Below are positions 17,166-26,277 of a stretch of DNA of 64,000 nucleotides, in pieces. The notes under the pieces are model-generated. The model was not told the origin of the DNA, did no database searches, and worked only from the letters and a program-made list of their open reading frames with translations. How positions within the stretch are numbered: position 1 is the stretch's first letter; every line of letters begins with the position of its first letter. A program made the translations under genes and the position numbers. The DNA lies in the NCBI RefSeq assembly GCF_014649875.1, contig NZ_BMTW01000016.1, positions 1-64,000 on the forward strand, in the 5' to 3' direction. This stretch comes from Streptomyces rubiginosohelvolus. Lineage in GTDB: Bacteria > Actinomycetota > Actinomycetes > Streptomycetales > Streptomycetaceae.

Positions 17166-17504
17166 TCAGAGGTCGTTCAGGCCGCTCTTGGGGGTGTAGC
17201 CCGGAACAACGTCCACGCCCTTGAGTGCATCGCGGATCTGAAGCTCGTTGTCGCCTGAGATGGTGCGGGCGGCCTTGATGGCCTCCTGGAAAACCGTGAG
17301 CTGCTTTGCCAGCTCGACCATGCGGTTGTTGATCTCGGTCTGCTTCAGGTTGAAGTGGTTGGCGCCGATGCCCTGCCACTTGCCTTCGAGGTTGTCGATC
17401 GTCGCGTGGAGCTTCTTGACCTGCCCCTTGACCGCTTCGAACTTGATGGTCAGGTCACCCTCCAGCTTCAGGAGGGCGGCATCTGAGACCTTCTGGTCTG
17501 CCAT
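17166..17504 (-). CDS. esxA: WXG100 secreted protein, EsxA-like
   Basis: This is a 112-residue WXG100 protein with the WQG turn at residues 43-45 between two long helices. Unlike its neighbour it lacks a YxxxD/E signal at the C-terminus (it ends VPGYTPKSGLNDL), as expected of the partner that is carried along in the heterodimer. The purine-rich stretch AAAGGGAAAGAG precedes the ATG. It lies 72 bases after the second mycosin gene and upstream of the EsxB-like gene, probably in one transcript. Confidence 0.9.
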   Translation of the reverse strand: MADQKVSDAALLKLEGDLTIKFEAVKGQVKKLHATIDNLEGKWQGIGANHFNLKQTEINNRMVELAKQLTVFQEAIKAARTISGDNELQIRDALKGVDVVPGYTPKSGLNDL

Positions 17505-17576
17505 GGTTCTCTTTCCCTTTCGGTTGGTTCTGCAAGGCCGGCGTGGGCCGCCGACCGGTACATGCGGAACGTGTGG

Positions 17577-18818
17577 TCAAGCGGCCTTACGCCTGCGGAC
17601 CACGGCGTAGGCGACCCCGCCGAGCACGGCCACGGCTGCGGCCACGCCGAGAATGAGGCCCAACTGGTTTCCGTCGTCGGAGGAGTTGGACTCCTTCAGC
17701 GCCGCTGCCTTCTCGCCTTCCGCGCCGTTCTTGGCGGGCTGCGGGGAGGCGGAGGTGGAGGCGGAAGGCTCGGACGACTTGGCGGCGTCGGTCGTCTTCT
17801 CCTTGGTGAGCGGGCTGATGTCGGGGGCGCCGGGGTTCCCCTTGCCATTGAGGACGTTCATGGAGGGGCGGATGAGTCCGTGGCCGAGGTACTCGCTGCG
17901 CTCGCCGTCTTTCCAGTCACGGCCGGCTGTGTCGAAGAGGACGTTCAGGACCTGATTGGCGGTCCAGTCGGGGTGAAGAGACCAGACGAGGGCTGCGGAG
18001 GCGGAGGCGATGGCTGTGGCCGCGCTGGTCCCGCCGTCGCCGTCGCAGTAGCTCTTGAAGGAGTTGTCGCACCAACTGGGAACGTCACTCCCGGGAGACG
18101 CAACGTCTACCGAATCCGAGTGCTGCGAATAGTCCGAGACTTTCCCATCTCGGTCCGCCGAGGCAATACCCACTACCTCAGGGTATGAGGCAGGATACCC
18201 CCGGGTGTTCTCTTTGTTCCCATCGTTTCCGACAGACGCAAGGAATAGCTTTCCTCTGGATTCGGCATATTTTGCCGCTTCACGCTCCTGGCGTGTGGGG
18301 GACTCGCTACCGAAAGACATGCTGATGATTCGTGCATCGCTATCGGCCGCAGCTCTGATGGCATCCGCAGAGTCACTGATGACGGTGTTGCGCTTGGCCA
18401 TAAAGTGGACGTCGCTCATACGCACGGGGATGATCTTGGCTCCGGGGGCAAGTCCCTTCAGACCGCCTCCCTTGCCTGTCCCTGCGATCAACTCAGCCAT
18501 CGTCGTACCGTGGCCGTGGTAGTCGTCAGTCTCGTCGCCCGGTGCCCCAGTAACATCAACACCCTTGAGAATTTGTCCCTGCAGCGACGGCGTGGACGAG
18601 TTCACCCCCGTGTCAACGACAGCGACCTTGATGCCTTCGCCGGTAGTGACCTTCCACATGTCCTCAGCCTGCATTGCACTGAGGTACCACTGTTTTGACT
18701 GTGTATCGGCTGCGGCGGGCTGCGCCGCGCCGACAAACACCACACTCCACGAAGCGGCCACAGCCAGCGCACCGAGCACACGCACGCGCCTCCGAGCTCG
18801 GCCCATTCCTGCTGTCAT
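17577..18818 (-). CDS. Membrane-anchored subtilisin-like protease (second mycosin)
   Basis: This is a 413-residue S8 serine protease. It has a signal peptide (about residues 1-38, with AAQPAAA at the end), the catalytic Asp in AVVDTG, His in HGHGT, oxyanion Asn in SVGND and Ser in GGTSAAT. A Ser/Pro linker and a C-terminal membrane helix with the RRRKAA stop-transfer tail follow. This matches mycosins, the proteases of ESX systems. The start is the ATG at 18818 with GGAAG upstream; 23 upstream codons were rejected because they overlap the neighbouring coding region. A second mycosin gene lies at 21142. This one is embedded between PPE-like and Esx genes, suggesting a substrate-specific role. 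Confidence 0.9.
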   Translation of the reverse strand: MTAGMGRARRRVRVLGALAVAASWSVVFVGAAQPAAADTQSKQWYLSAMQAEDMWKVTTGEGIKVAVVDTGVNSSTPSLQGQILKGVDVTGAPGDETDDYHGHGTTMAELIAGTGKGGGLKGLAPGAKIIPVRMSDVHFMAKRNTVISDSADAIRAAADSDARIISMSFGSESPTRQEREAAKYAESRGKLFLASVGNDGNKENTRGYPASYPEVVGIASADRDGKVSDYSQHSDSVDVASPGSDVPSWCDNSFKSYCDGDGGTSAATAIASASAALVWSLHPDWTANQVLNVLFDTAGRDWKDGERSEYLGHGLIRPSMNVLNGKGNPGAPDISPLTKEKTTDAAKSSEPSASTSASPQPAKNGAEGEKAAALKESNSSDDGNQLGLILGVAAAVAVLGGVAYAVVRRRKAA

Positions 18819-18846
18819 CCCGACTTCCGTACCTTCCCTGGGACTG

Positions 18847-20508
18847 CTACTCGACCACCGGCGGCACGGCCCCGCGCCGTCCGGCATTCCACGTCTCTTC
18901 GTCTTCTGTCAGGTAGTCGGGACGGGTCGATCCATTGGCCTCGTCCTCCCGGCCCTGGTCGCGGCGGCCTGCGGGGCCTCGAACGAGGCCCGCGCCACCG
19001 GCAGTGAAGCCCTTGGCGTTCGAGCCGGTTCCCGCAGCCTTGCGGGGTGCACCGACTACTCCGTTGGCGCCGGAAGCAGGAGTGGCTCGCCCACCGGGAC
19101 GAGAGGGAGCAGCAGCTGCTCCACGTCCCCCGATCACTCCGCGCTGACCGGTACCTCCGGCAGCGGCTCGGCCCTGAGCCGGCGTCTGCTGGGGGGTTCC
19201 ACCGACGATGCCGTTCCTGCCTCCGGCACGGGGACCGGCGCCGGTGGACGTACCACCGGGGCCGACAGTGGGCCGACCGCCCGTCACACCGGATCGACCG
19301 GCAGGCGGCACCTGCGACTGCGGTCCGACCGGCGGACGACCGTTGAACGCTCCTCCGCCCCCCATCGGGCCGGGACGACCGATCGGGGGACCGCCCTGCC
19401 CCTGGGCAATGGGACCTCTCCCGGTGGGCTGAGCCTTGCCCATACCCTGGCCAGCCTGACTGACCGGTCGCGGCATGCCTGTCGGCCCCGTCGAACGCTT
19501 TGTGCCGCCCTGCACAGGGTTGGTGAGACTCGGCGGCATGAACGTCGGTGGAGTTCCTGTCGGCCCCGTCGTGGGCGTCGGTGACGGTTGCGGTGGCGTG
19601 GTGGTGATCGGCGTCGGAGCTAGCGGAGGCGCGACGGTGTTGATTTCCGTGCCAACGGTCCTGTCCGGCAGAGGTGCCGAGCCGAGAACCTCGGCCGGTG
19701 GGCGGCTGGCTGCTGCTACTGGAGCGGAGCCATCCGTGACCGAGCGTCCTGCAGGTCCTGACACAGCACTGCTACCCAGAGCCTCAGAGCCCCCTGTGGA
19801 ACTACGGGGCGGAAGATCGCCCCCGCTCCCCTTTTCCGGCAACGGCATCTGGATATTCAGGTCCTTCTCGAACCTCGGCGGCTCCTGCCCCTCCAGCCGC
19901 TCCCCCGAGACCGAGTAGTACGAAGCCAACCGGTTGATCTGGTTGATGGCCTCCTGGCGGTCCTTCTCCACCTTCAAGGCCGCCTGGTACTCCGGGTTGT
20001 CCGCGACCCGGCCCGGCATTTCGATGTCGTCCGGGTTCTTGCGTACCTGGCGGCTGTCGCGGGGCGGCATGGCGCTGCGGACGGAGGCCAGGCCGGTGCC
20101 CGCGACCGTGATCTGCGTGCCGGCCACGTCCGCGAAGTCGCCCAGCTTTCGGGCGTGGGCGACCAGGCCCTTTCCGAAGGCGCGGAAGGCCGTGCCGGAC
20201 TCGCCGTGCCAGTCGACCCCCTTCATGTTGTCTTCCAGCTCCTGCGCGGCCTTCTTGATGGCGTCCCTGGCGTCCCAGAGCGACTTGCCTGCGTTCTCCA
20301 GGTCTTCCGGCTTGGTGTTCTCCACCAGGTCGATCATGGAGTTGAGCTGGAATCCCTCGAAGGAGGTACGGCCGACGGGCCCGCCGGCGAAGGGCATCCG
20401 GCCGATGGCCTCGGAGATGTCCGTCTGCGCCATCTGGATCTTGACCTGCGCCTGGTCCTGCACCCGCTGCTCGGCAGGCGTCAGGTTCTCCGGCTTCTCG
20501 TCGCTCAT
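18847..20508 (-). CDS. Large WXG100/PPE-like protein with Pro/Gly-rich C-terminus
   Basis: The protein has 553 residues. The first 145 are helical with a WHG turn at residues 100-102. The remainder is low complexity, rich in Pro, Gly, Thr and Arg, and ends with DYLTEDEETW, in which YLTED fits the YxxxD type VII export signal. This is the layout of PPE-like ESX substrates, with an N-terminal helical docking domain and a variable tail. The ATG overlaps the stop of the PE-like gene by 4 bp (ATGA) with GGGGAG upstream, so the pair is translationally coupled. Function outside export is unknown. Confidence 0.8.
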   Translation of the reverse strand: MSDEKPENLTPAEQRVQDQAQVKIQMAQTDISEAIGRMPFAGGPVGRTSFEGFQLNSMIDLVENTKPEDLENAGKSLWDARDAIKKAAQELEDNMKGVDWHGESGTAFRAFGKGLVAHARKLGDFADVAGTQITVAGTGLASVRSAMPPRDSRQVRKNPDDIEMPGRVADNPEYQAALKVEKDRQEAINQINRLASYYSVSGERLEGQEPPRFEKDLNIQMPLPEKGSGGDLPPRSSTGGSEALGSSAVSGPAGRSVTDGSAPVAAASRPPAEVLGSAPLPDRTVGTEINTVAPPLAPTPITTTPPQPSPTPTTGPTGTPPTFMPPSLTNPVQGGTKRSTGPTGMPRPVSQAGQGMGKAQPTGRGPIAQGQGGPPIGRPGPMGGGGAFNGRPPVGPQSQVPPAGRSGVTGGRPTVGPGGTSTGAGPRAGGRNGIVGGTPQQTPAQGRAAAGGTGQRGVIGGRGAAAAPSRPGGRATPASGANGVVGAPRKAAGTGSNAKGFTAGGAGLVRGPAGRRDQGREDEANGSTRPDYLTEDEETWNAGRRGAVPPVVE

Positions 20509-20972
20509 TCCGCTCCCCACCCGGAGTCGACCTGCTTGTCATCGTTGGTCTTCTCAGTGGCCTTCTCAGACTTCGCGTGCTCTTCGCGTTCCTTGTCCAA
20601 CCGGATCTGGATCTCGTAGAAGCGCCGCCTGACGTCGTCCTCGACGTTGTCCAGCCCGACCGCCGCCGCATGCACCCCCAAGCTCAGGTACTCGATCTGG
20701 TCGCCCAGCGACTTGGAGAGCGAGACAAGGGAGGAGTGGACCCGGTTGTACTGGGTGTACAGGCCGTCCGCCTCGGCGAAGCAGGCGTTCTGGCCGCTCA
20801 GTGAGGCCCGCGTGATCTTCTGGTCGGCGACCTTCGTCTTGCTGGCAGCCGAGCCCTCGAAGTCCGCCAGCAGGGCGTCGACGCTCTTCTTGAACTTCTC
20901 CAGCGCACCGACCCCGCGCTTGAGATCACCCGTACCGTCTTCGGCCACAGCGCCGACCTCCCCGTTCTGCAT
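20505..20972 (-). CDS. Helical PE-like/WXG-superfamily partner protein
   Basis: The protein has 155 residues and is predicted almost wholly helical, with a charged tail rich in Lys/Glu/Asp. It has no WxG and no YxxxD/E signal. It is coupled by a 4-bp overlap to the PPE-like gene, like PE-PPE pairs in mycobacteria, so I infer it is the dimer partner of that protein. A well-spaced promoter (21041-21069) precedes it, making it the first gene of the PE-like/PPE-like/mycosin/EsxA/EsxB run. The family name is by analogy only. Confidence 0.72.
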   Translation of the reverse strand: MQNGEVGAVAEDGTGDLKRGVGALEKFKKSVDALLADFEGSAASKTKVADQKITRASLSGQNACFAEADGLYTQYNRVHSSLVSLSKSLGDQIEYLSLGVHAAAVGLDNVEDDVRRRFYEIQIRLDKEREEHAKSEKATEKTNDDKQVDSGWGAE

Positions 20973-21040
20973 CCCCGTTTGCTCGGCCCGTTCCGCGTTG
21001 CTTTCGCACTGACACGGTCCGATCCGATCTCATCGTGACA

Positions 21041-21069
21041 ACTCTAGTCACTGCCTACGACAGCGCCAA
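21041..21069 (-). promoter_or_regulatory. Promoter of the PE-like/PPE-like/Esx module
   Basis: On the minus strand TTGGCG (21064-21069) and TAGAGT (21041-21046) are separated by exactly 17 bases, a good housekeeping-type promoter. It lies about 70 bases before the PE-like start codon. Just upstream, GTCTCATGAC is directly repeated at 21093-21102 and 21105-21114. Confidence 0.65.
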
Positions 21070-21141
21070 TCGACTTGGTGGCCACGTGACTTGTCTCATG
21101 ACCGGTCTCATGACGAACCTTCACCGTTTCTCCGCTTCGCC

Positions 21142-22401
21142 TCACCCGGCCACCCGCCCCGCGCGCCGCCGCTTGTCCCGTACCGCCACCGCCGTGCCCG
21201 CGATGGCCGCCACCAGGACGCCGCCGCCGACCATGACGTACGTCGCCAGGCGGGCGTTCCGCTCGTCGGCCGTTTCGCCCAGGTGGAGTTCGGCGGGGGT
21301 GGGGGCTTTGCCCTTGCTCATGCCCTCGGTCGCGATCGGGCGGTCGATCGGTTTGTCGTCCTCGGTGAGGGCGCGTACCGGGTCGACGACGCCCCAGCCG
21401 ACCGCGCGGTCGTGGCCGGCGATGGAGCGTTCCGCGGTCTGCTGGATCTGGGCGACGATCTGCGCCTGTGTCCAGTCGGGGTGCTTCGCCCTGATCAGGG
21501 CGGCGACCCCGGCGACGTATGGGGCGGAGAAGCTGGTTCCGTTGTCGGCGCAGTGTCCGCCGCCGGGGACCGTGGAGATCATGTCCACGCCGGGGGCGGC
21601 GATGCCGACGAAGTCTCCGGACTGGGAGAAGGGCGCACGCTCGTTGTTGCGGTCCGAGGAGGCGACGGCCAGGACGCCCTTGAAGGAGGCCGGGTAGGTC
21701 TCCTTGACGTTTCCGCCGAGTCCGTCGTTGCCGGCCGAGGCGACGACCACGATGTTCCTGGCCAGGGCGCTGTCGACGGCTTGCTTCAGGGGCGCCGACG
21801 GTTTCACGGCTTCGGCCGTGTCCTGGGAGATGTTGATGATGTCGGCGTTCGCCTCGGTGGCGGCGTAGGTGATGGCCCTGGCGAGGGTATCGGTGTTGCC
21901 GTGGCCCTCGGCGTCGTTCTGCTGGATCGGGATGATCGTCGCGTCGGGGGCGAGGCCGCTGAAGCCGGTGCCCTTCGCCTCGCGGGCGGCGATGATGCCG
22001 GCGACCTTGGTGCCGTGGCCCACGGTGTCCGTGGTGCCGTTCTCCTTGCCGCGCTCGATCTTCATGCTGTCGTCGGTCTTGAGGCCCTTAGGCAGGTAGT
22101 TGCGGCCCGCCTTGACGTCGACCGCCTTCGTGAGCTGGTCGTTCTTGATGTCGACGCCGGTGTCGATGACCGCGACGCGGACGCCCTTGCCGGTGGACTG
22201 CTTCCACAGCTCGTCCAGCAGGACGCGCTGCAGCGCCCAGGGGCGGCCCGGGTACTTCTTGGACGGGAACGTGCACTGGGTCGAGTCCTCCGCCGCCGCG
22301 GGGGCCACCGGCAGGGTGATCAGGAGGACAGCCGTTGCCGCCGTGGCCGTCAGGAGGCGGCGGGTCGTCCGGCCGACGGTAAAGGTGTCTGCCATCGTCA
22401 C
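21142..22401 (-). CDS. mycP: Mycosin MycP, membrane-anchored subtilisin-like protease
   Basis: MycP is the S8 protease that caps and stabilises the ESX core complex and cleaves some substrates. The 419-residue protein has a signal peptide (about residues 1-37, ending APAAAED). The catalytic Asp is in AVIDTG, His in GHGT, Asn in SAGND and Ser in GTSFSAP. A C-terminal membrane helix is followed by a basic tail. The GTG start overlaps the eccB stop by 4 bp, so this is the mycosin coupled to the core EccB. An in-frame ATG two codons on is an alternative start. Confidence 0.95.
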   Translation of the reverse strand: MTMADTFTVGRTTRRLLTATAATAVLLITLPVAPAAAEDSTQCTFPSKKYPGRPWALQRVLLDELWKQSTGKGVRVAVIDTGVDIKNDQLTKAVDVKAGRNYLPKGLKTDDSMKIERGKENGTTDTVGHGTKVAGIIAAREAKGTGFSGLAPDATIIPIQQNDAEGHGNTDTLARAITYAATEANADIINISQDTAEAVKPSAPLKQAVDSALARNIVVVASAGNDGLGGNVKETYPASFKGVLAVASSDRNNERAPFSQSGDFVGIAAPGVDMISTVPGGGHCADNGTSFSAPYVAGVAALIRAKHPDWTQAQIVAQIQQTAERSIAGHDRAVGWGVVDPVRALTEDDKPIDRPIATEGMSKGKAPTPAELHLGETADERNARLATYVMVGGGVLVAAIAGTAVAVRDKRRRAGRVAG

Positions 22402-23924
22402 GAGCCCTGCGGCTGGCCAGCCGCGCCGGTGGAGAGCCGGGGGCCGGTCGGCAGGAGCGCGGACCAGGTCGCCGGTACGGGGTTGGGGTCGACGTCCTTG
22501 TAGCCGAGGCGGTTCTGCGCCTGCTGCGCCTCCTGCTGCTGGTCGTCCCGGTCCTTCTTGCTGCCGGATTCGCCGATGCCGGAGTCGTCCTGGCCGCTGT
22601 CGCTGTTGGACTGCATCGCGTAGCGCAGGCCGGTGTCGGTGACCAGGAAGAGCGGGCCCGCGCTGGTGGTGGACCCCTTGAACTGGCGGAAGAACTCACC
22701 CGATCCGGGGGTGACGTAGGCGCTGCTGGAGCCGGTGGGGAGCGTCGCGGGGAAGCTCGTACCCACCCAGGTGCTCAGTGTGGTGGCGCCGCTGTCGGCG
22801 TCAACGCCTCGCAGAACGTTGCACACGGTGTTCCGGCTGCCCTTCTTGACGTCGGGGGAGTTGACGGGCTCGGGCCTGTCGACCGGCCAGTCCCTTTCCT
22901 GGCCGAAGGGGGCGCCCGGTTCGAGCTCGGCGGCGCTGACCGGCTTCGCTGTGCCCGCCTGTTTGAGGGGGACCAGCTGCCGGCTGCTGAGCAGCAGCTT
23001 GGCCGTGAAGTCGGAGACCGGGGCGATCCTGCCCGGCAGGACGACGTAGCTCTGGGTCTTGGTTCCCGCCGTCGCGGTCAGGACCATGCCGACGCGGTTC
23101 GTCTGCGCGTCCAGGGTGCCGGGGGCGCCGGCGGGGTCTCCGGGGTTGCCGTCCACGGTCGGGAAGGTGATCGGGTCCCCGGTGTGGAGCGTGGCCAGCC
23201 AGGCGGCGGAGACCCGCTGGGGCTTGGGGTTCTGGTCGACCAGCGTGCGCAGGAGCAGTTCGTCCTTCTGGACGGGGTAGGCCTTGCCCGAGGCGTCGAC
23301 GATGTAGCGGGTCCGGTCCGGGCCCTCGACGTACATCAGCTCGCCGCCCCGCAGGGCGTTCTTCCCCTCGGTCTTCTTCTCTTCCCGCTCGGCGAAGATG
23401 AAGGTCGCCTTCTGGATGGCCCGGCCGCCCTCCCCGGGGCGTTCGCAGACCGCCCAGCGCTTGGCCGCGCCCGCTTCCTTGGAGTCGGGCAGCCGGTCGG
23501 GGGCGTACGGGATACCGAGAGTGGCGCCGTGCGGGATCTTGCCGCTGTCCAGGACTGACTCGTTGACGTTGACGACGGTGCCCTTGTCCGGGGCGAGGAG
23601 GAGCTTGGCGGAGGCCATGTTCAGCACGGGGTGCAGCTGCTTCTTGCCGTCGGTCGTCAACACCACGTACCGGGTGGTGGACTTGCTGGCGATGATGACG
23701 TGTTCCTTGGGGGTGTCCCACTTCTGGGGGGCCACCGGCTTGAACATGCCCCAGGCCCCGAACACGGCGAGAACCACGATGGCGATGATGGCCCCGGGCA
23801 GCACCGCGCGCAGCGGCCGGGGGGCGCCTTCCTCGGAACCGGTGGGGTTGGGCTGCAGGAACTGTGCGATCAACCTCCGCTTCGCAAAGGTATAGGCGTT
23901 GAGCTCGTCCCGCCGTGATGCCAT
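22398..23924 (-). CDS. eccB: Type VII secretion protein EccB
   Basis: EccB is a core ESX component with one membrane helix and a large extracytoplasmic domain. The 508-residue protein begins MASRRDELNAYTFAKRRLIAQFLQP, the typical EccB N-terminus. A membrane helix follows at about residues 42-62 and then a long secreted domain with two cysteines (in WAVCERPG and NTVCNVLRG) expected to form a disulfide. The open frame extends 50 codons further upstream, but the ATG at 23924 matches the family. It is divergent from eccE and translationally coupled to mycP. Confidence 0.95.
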   Translation of the reverse strand: MASRRDELNAYTFAKRRLIAQFLQPNPTGSEEGAPRPLRAVLPGAIIAIVVLAVFGAWGMFKPVAPQKWDTPKEHVIIASKSTTRYVVLTTDGKKQLHPVLNMASAKLLLAPDKGTVVNVNESVLDSGKIPHGATLGIPYAPDRLPDSKEAGAAKRWAVCERPGEGGRAIQKATFIFAEREEKKTEGKNALRGGELMYVEGPDRTRYIVDASGKAYPVQKDELLLRTLVDQNPKPQRVSAAWLATLHTGDPITFPTVDGNPGDPAGAPGTLDAQTNRVGMVLTATAGTKTQSYVVLPGRIAPVSDFTAKLLLSSRQLVPLKQAGTAKPVSAAELEPGAPFGQERDWPVDRPEPVNSPDVKKGSRNTVCNVLRGVDADSGATTLSTWVGTSFPATLPTGSSSAYVTPGSGEFFRQFKGSTTSAGPLFLVTDTGLRYAMQSNSDSGQDDSGIGESGSKKDRDDQQQEAQQAQNRLGYKDVDPNPVPATWSALLPTGPRLSTGAAGQPQGS

Positions 23925-23948
23925 GTGTCCGCTGACCCTTCGTCCCCA

Positions 23949-23968
23949 GTGATCGAAAGTGATCGGAG
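23949..23968. repeat. Short tandem direct repeat upstream of eccB
   Basis: AGTGATCGAA and AGTGATCGGA stand head to tail (one mismatch) 25 bases upstream of the eccB ATG, in the 195-base eccB/eccE divergent spacer. A regulator site is possible; no assignment is made. Confidence 0.5.
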
Positions 23969-24119
23969 CAGGGTCCCACACGCACCGTCGGCCCCCGCTG
24001 CCGTACCGCGCCCCTACTATGCCTGCTGGGGTCCCGCTGCCTGTGCTCAGGTAGGGTGACGACCCGATCAACACCCGTGTAAAAAGCGGTGAATACGGAC
24101 ACGAGGGGGCAACGCGGCG

Positions 24120-25484
24120 ATGGGTTCAGCTACGCGCGAGCGTACCGGGCGGGCCGGCCGTCGAGCCGCCGGGACTTCCCGGAGGCAACGCAGCAACCAG
24201 TCGCCCGCACCGGCCGCCGATCCGTCCTCACGTTCCGCCGCCCCCGGGCAGACCGCGCCCGCCGCGGCGACCCTGCGTTCGATCTCGCGGACCGACCGGG
24301 TGCGCCCGGTGCTGCGGCAGCTGGTGATCGTCGAGGTGGGTCTCGTGATCGCCGCCGTGGGTGCGGCGCTGGGTGGCGCGTGGCTGATCCCCTCGCTCGT
24401 GCTGCTGTGTCTGCTGGTCGCGCTCGCGGTGGTACGCCGGCGGGGCCGCGCGCTCCAGGACTGGGCGTCGAGCGCGCTCGGGCTACGGGCCCGGCGCCGG
24501 GCCGCCGCCGCCCCGTCGTCCGCGGACGCGGAGCCGATGCTGGCCCCGGTCGCCGAGAACGTTCCCGGCTTCGCCCCGCACGTCTACGTCGACCGGAACC
24601 ACCGGACGGTGGGGATGCTCGGCGACGGTACGTTCCTGACCGCCGTGGTGCGGGTGGAGGCGAGCGGCGAGTCGCTGCGGCCCGCGTTCGGCGCCCGGTC
24701 GCTTCCGCTGTCGCTGCTGGGCGACGCCCTCACGGTGGACGACATCGTGGCGGAGTCGGCGCAGTTGGTGCAGCAGGTGCGGTGCGCACCCGCTCCCCAT
24801 CTGCCGCAGCAGTCGGTGGCCCGGCTCTCGTACGCGCCGCTGCAGGACCAGACCGGTGCGCCCGCCCTGCGGATGACGTGGGTGGCGGTGAAGCTGGATC
24901 CGGAGCTGTGCCGTGAGGCCATCGAGGCGCGCGGCGGCGGCATGGAGGGGGCGCAGCGCTGTCTGGTGCGGGTCGCCGACCATGTGGCGAGCCGGGTCAC
25001 GGGCGCCGGTTTCCAGGCCGCGGTGCTGGACCAGGACGAGCTGAACTCGGCGGTGGCCACCTCCGCGTGCGCCAATCCCATCCTGTCGGGTCGGGCGGGC
25101 CGCCCGGACGCCGCCCCGCAGCGGCGCACCATGGAGACGTCGCGGGTCTGGCGGTGCGACGACCGCTGGCACACCACGTACGCGGTGGACCGCTGGCCCG
25201 AGCTGGGCCGGGGCGCGACGCCGCTGCCGCAGCTGGTCGCGCTGCTGACGTCGGTGCCCGCGTACGCGACGACGTTCAGCCTGACGGTGCGCCGCGGGGC
25301 GCTCCAGGGCTCGGCGAGCGTGGCCGGCCATGTGCGGGTCACCGGCGGTTCGGACACCGAACTCATCGGCGTGAGAAGGACGTTGGAGCAGGCCGCCCGC
25401 CACGCCAAGGTGGGTCTGGTACGGCTGGACCGCGAGCAGTTGCCGGGTGTCCTGGCCACGCTCCCGCTGGGAGGCGCACAGTGA
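24120..25484 (+). CDS. eccE: Type VII secretion protein EccE
   Basis: EccE is the peripheral membrane component of the ESX complex. The protein has 454 residues with a basic, disordered N-terminus (about 1-65). Two closely spaced membrane helices follow at about residues 70-105, and then a cytoplasmic domain of roughly 340 residues. GAGGGGG lies 10 bases before the ATG. It is divergent from eccB and coupled by a GTGA overlap to the next gene. EccE is poorly conserved in sequence, so the call rests on architecture and position. Confidence 0.85.
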   Translation: MGSATRERTGRAGRRAAGTSRRQRSNQSPAPAADPSSRSAAPGQTAPAAATLRSISRTDRVRPVLRQLVIVEVGLVIAAVGAALGGAWLIPSLVLLCLLVALAVVRRRGRALQDWASSALGLRARRRAAAAPSSADAEPMLAPVAENVPGFAPHVYVDRNHRTVGMLGDGTFLTAVVRVEASGESLRPAFGARSLPLSLLGDALTVDDIVAESAQLVQQVRCAPAPHLPQQSVARLSYAPLQDQTGAPALRMTWVAVKLDPELCREAIEARGGGMEGAQRCLVRVADHVASRVTGAGFQAAVLDQDELNSAVATSACANPILSGRAGRPDAAPQRRTMETSRVWRCDDRWHTTYAVDRWPELGRGATPLPQLVALLTSVPAYATTFSLTVRRGALQGSASVAGHVRVTGGSDTELIGVRRTLEQAARHAKVGLVRLDREQLPGVLATLPLGGAQ

Positions 25485-26191
25485 GCAACCGGACCGAGCC
25501 CCGGCGCGGGCTGCGCGGCCCCCGTCACGCGGGGCACACCGTCGCCGCGGACCATCTGGGCGCCTTGTCGCTGCCGGTCGGCGACGACGGCGTGATCATC
25601 GGCAACGACGCGAACAACAAGCCGCAGCTGATCGGGTTCCATCGGCCGGTGCCGTACGACGTCACGCTGATCGGCGGGCTGTGGACGGCGCAGGTCCTGG
25701 CGCTGCGGGCGGCGGGCACCGGCGCCCGGGTGGCGGTCGAGACCGGTCGCGTCCAAGCCTGGACGACGCTCGCCCAGGCGGCGGGCGCCGGTCTTGAGTG
25801 CGTGTCCCTGTACGACGTGGGCCGCGTTCCGCCGACGGGTGCGACCGTGGGCAGCCCCGTGGTCGTCGTACGGGACTGCGGCATGCGGCCGCCGCGCGGC
25901 CGGGTGGTGTCCTCGCCGTGGCAGTCCGTGCTGACACTGCTCCCCTATCTGAGCCCCGTCGCACCGCGGTTGATGCGGTCCTCGGCGCTGGTGGGCGTCC
26001 AGCGGGTCTCCCCCGGCGAGGCCGAGCAGATCGGCCGGATCCTGGGGCTCGCGCGCGCCGAGTACGAGGCGCTGCCGACGCTGGCGGACGGGGTCACCCT
26101 GTGGGTCGCGGGGCGCGAACACCATTGGGTGATGACGAACCCGACCGACGCCGAGACCGGTCTGCTGGGCACAGCTCGCCGGATGGACTGA
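25481..26191 (+). CDS. EccE-linked hypothetical protein of the ESX locus
   Basis: The protein has 236 residues and appears soluble, without a signal peptide or membrane helix. It is rich in Ala/Gly/Val with a probable alpha/beta fold (VTLIGGLWTAQVLALRAAGTGARVAVETGR, PVVVVRDCG). Its GTG start overlaps the eccE stop by 4 bp and is preceded by GGGAGG, so it is translationally coupled to eccE and very likely works with it. It sits 86 bases before bldB. I do not recognise the family beyond its recurrence in Streptomyces ESX loci. It might be an EccE accessory or assembly factor. Confidence 0.75.
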   Translation: MSNRTEPRRGLRGPRHAGHTVAADHLGALSLPVGDDGVIIGNDANNKPQLIGFHRPVPYDVTLIGGLWTAQVLALRAAGTGARVAVETGRVQAWTTLAQAAGAGLECVSLYDVGRVPPTGATVGSPVVVVRDCGMRPPRGRVVSSPWQSVLTLLPYLSPVAPRLMRSSALVGVQRVSPGEAEQIGRILGLARAEYEALPTLADGVTLWVAGREHHWVMTNPTDAETGLLGTARRMD

Positions 26192-26277
26192 TTCCTGTCC
26201 CGTTCGGCCCACGAACGCCCTTCCCGCCGGGGAACATGGACCACGCACCGAATCCGTTCGATCGAAGGGACGCCGTC

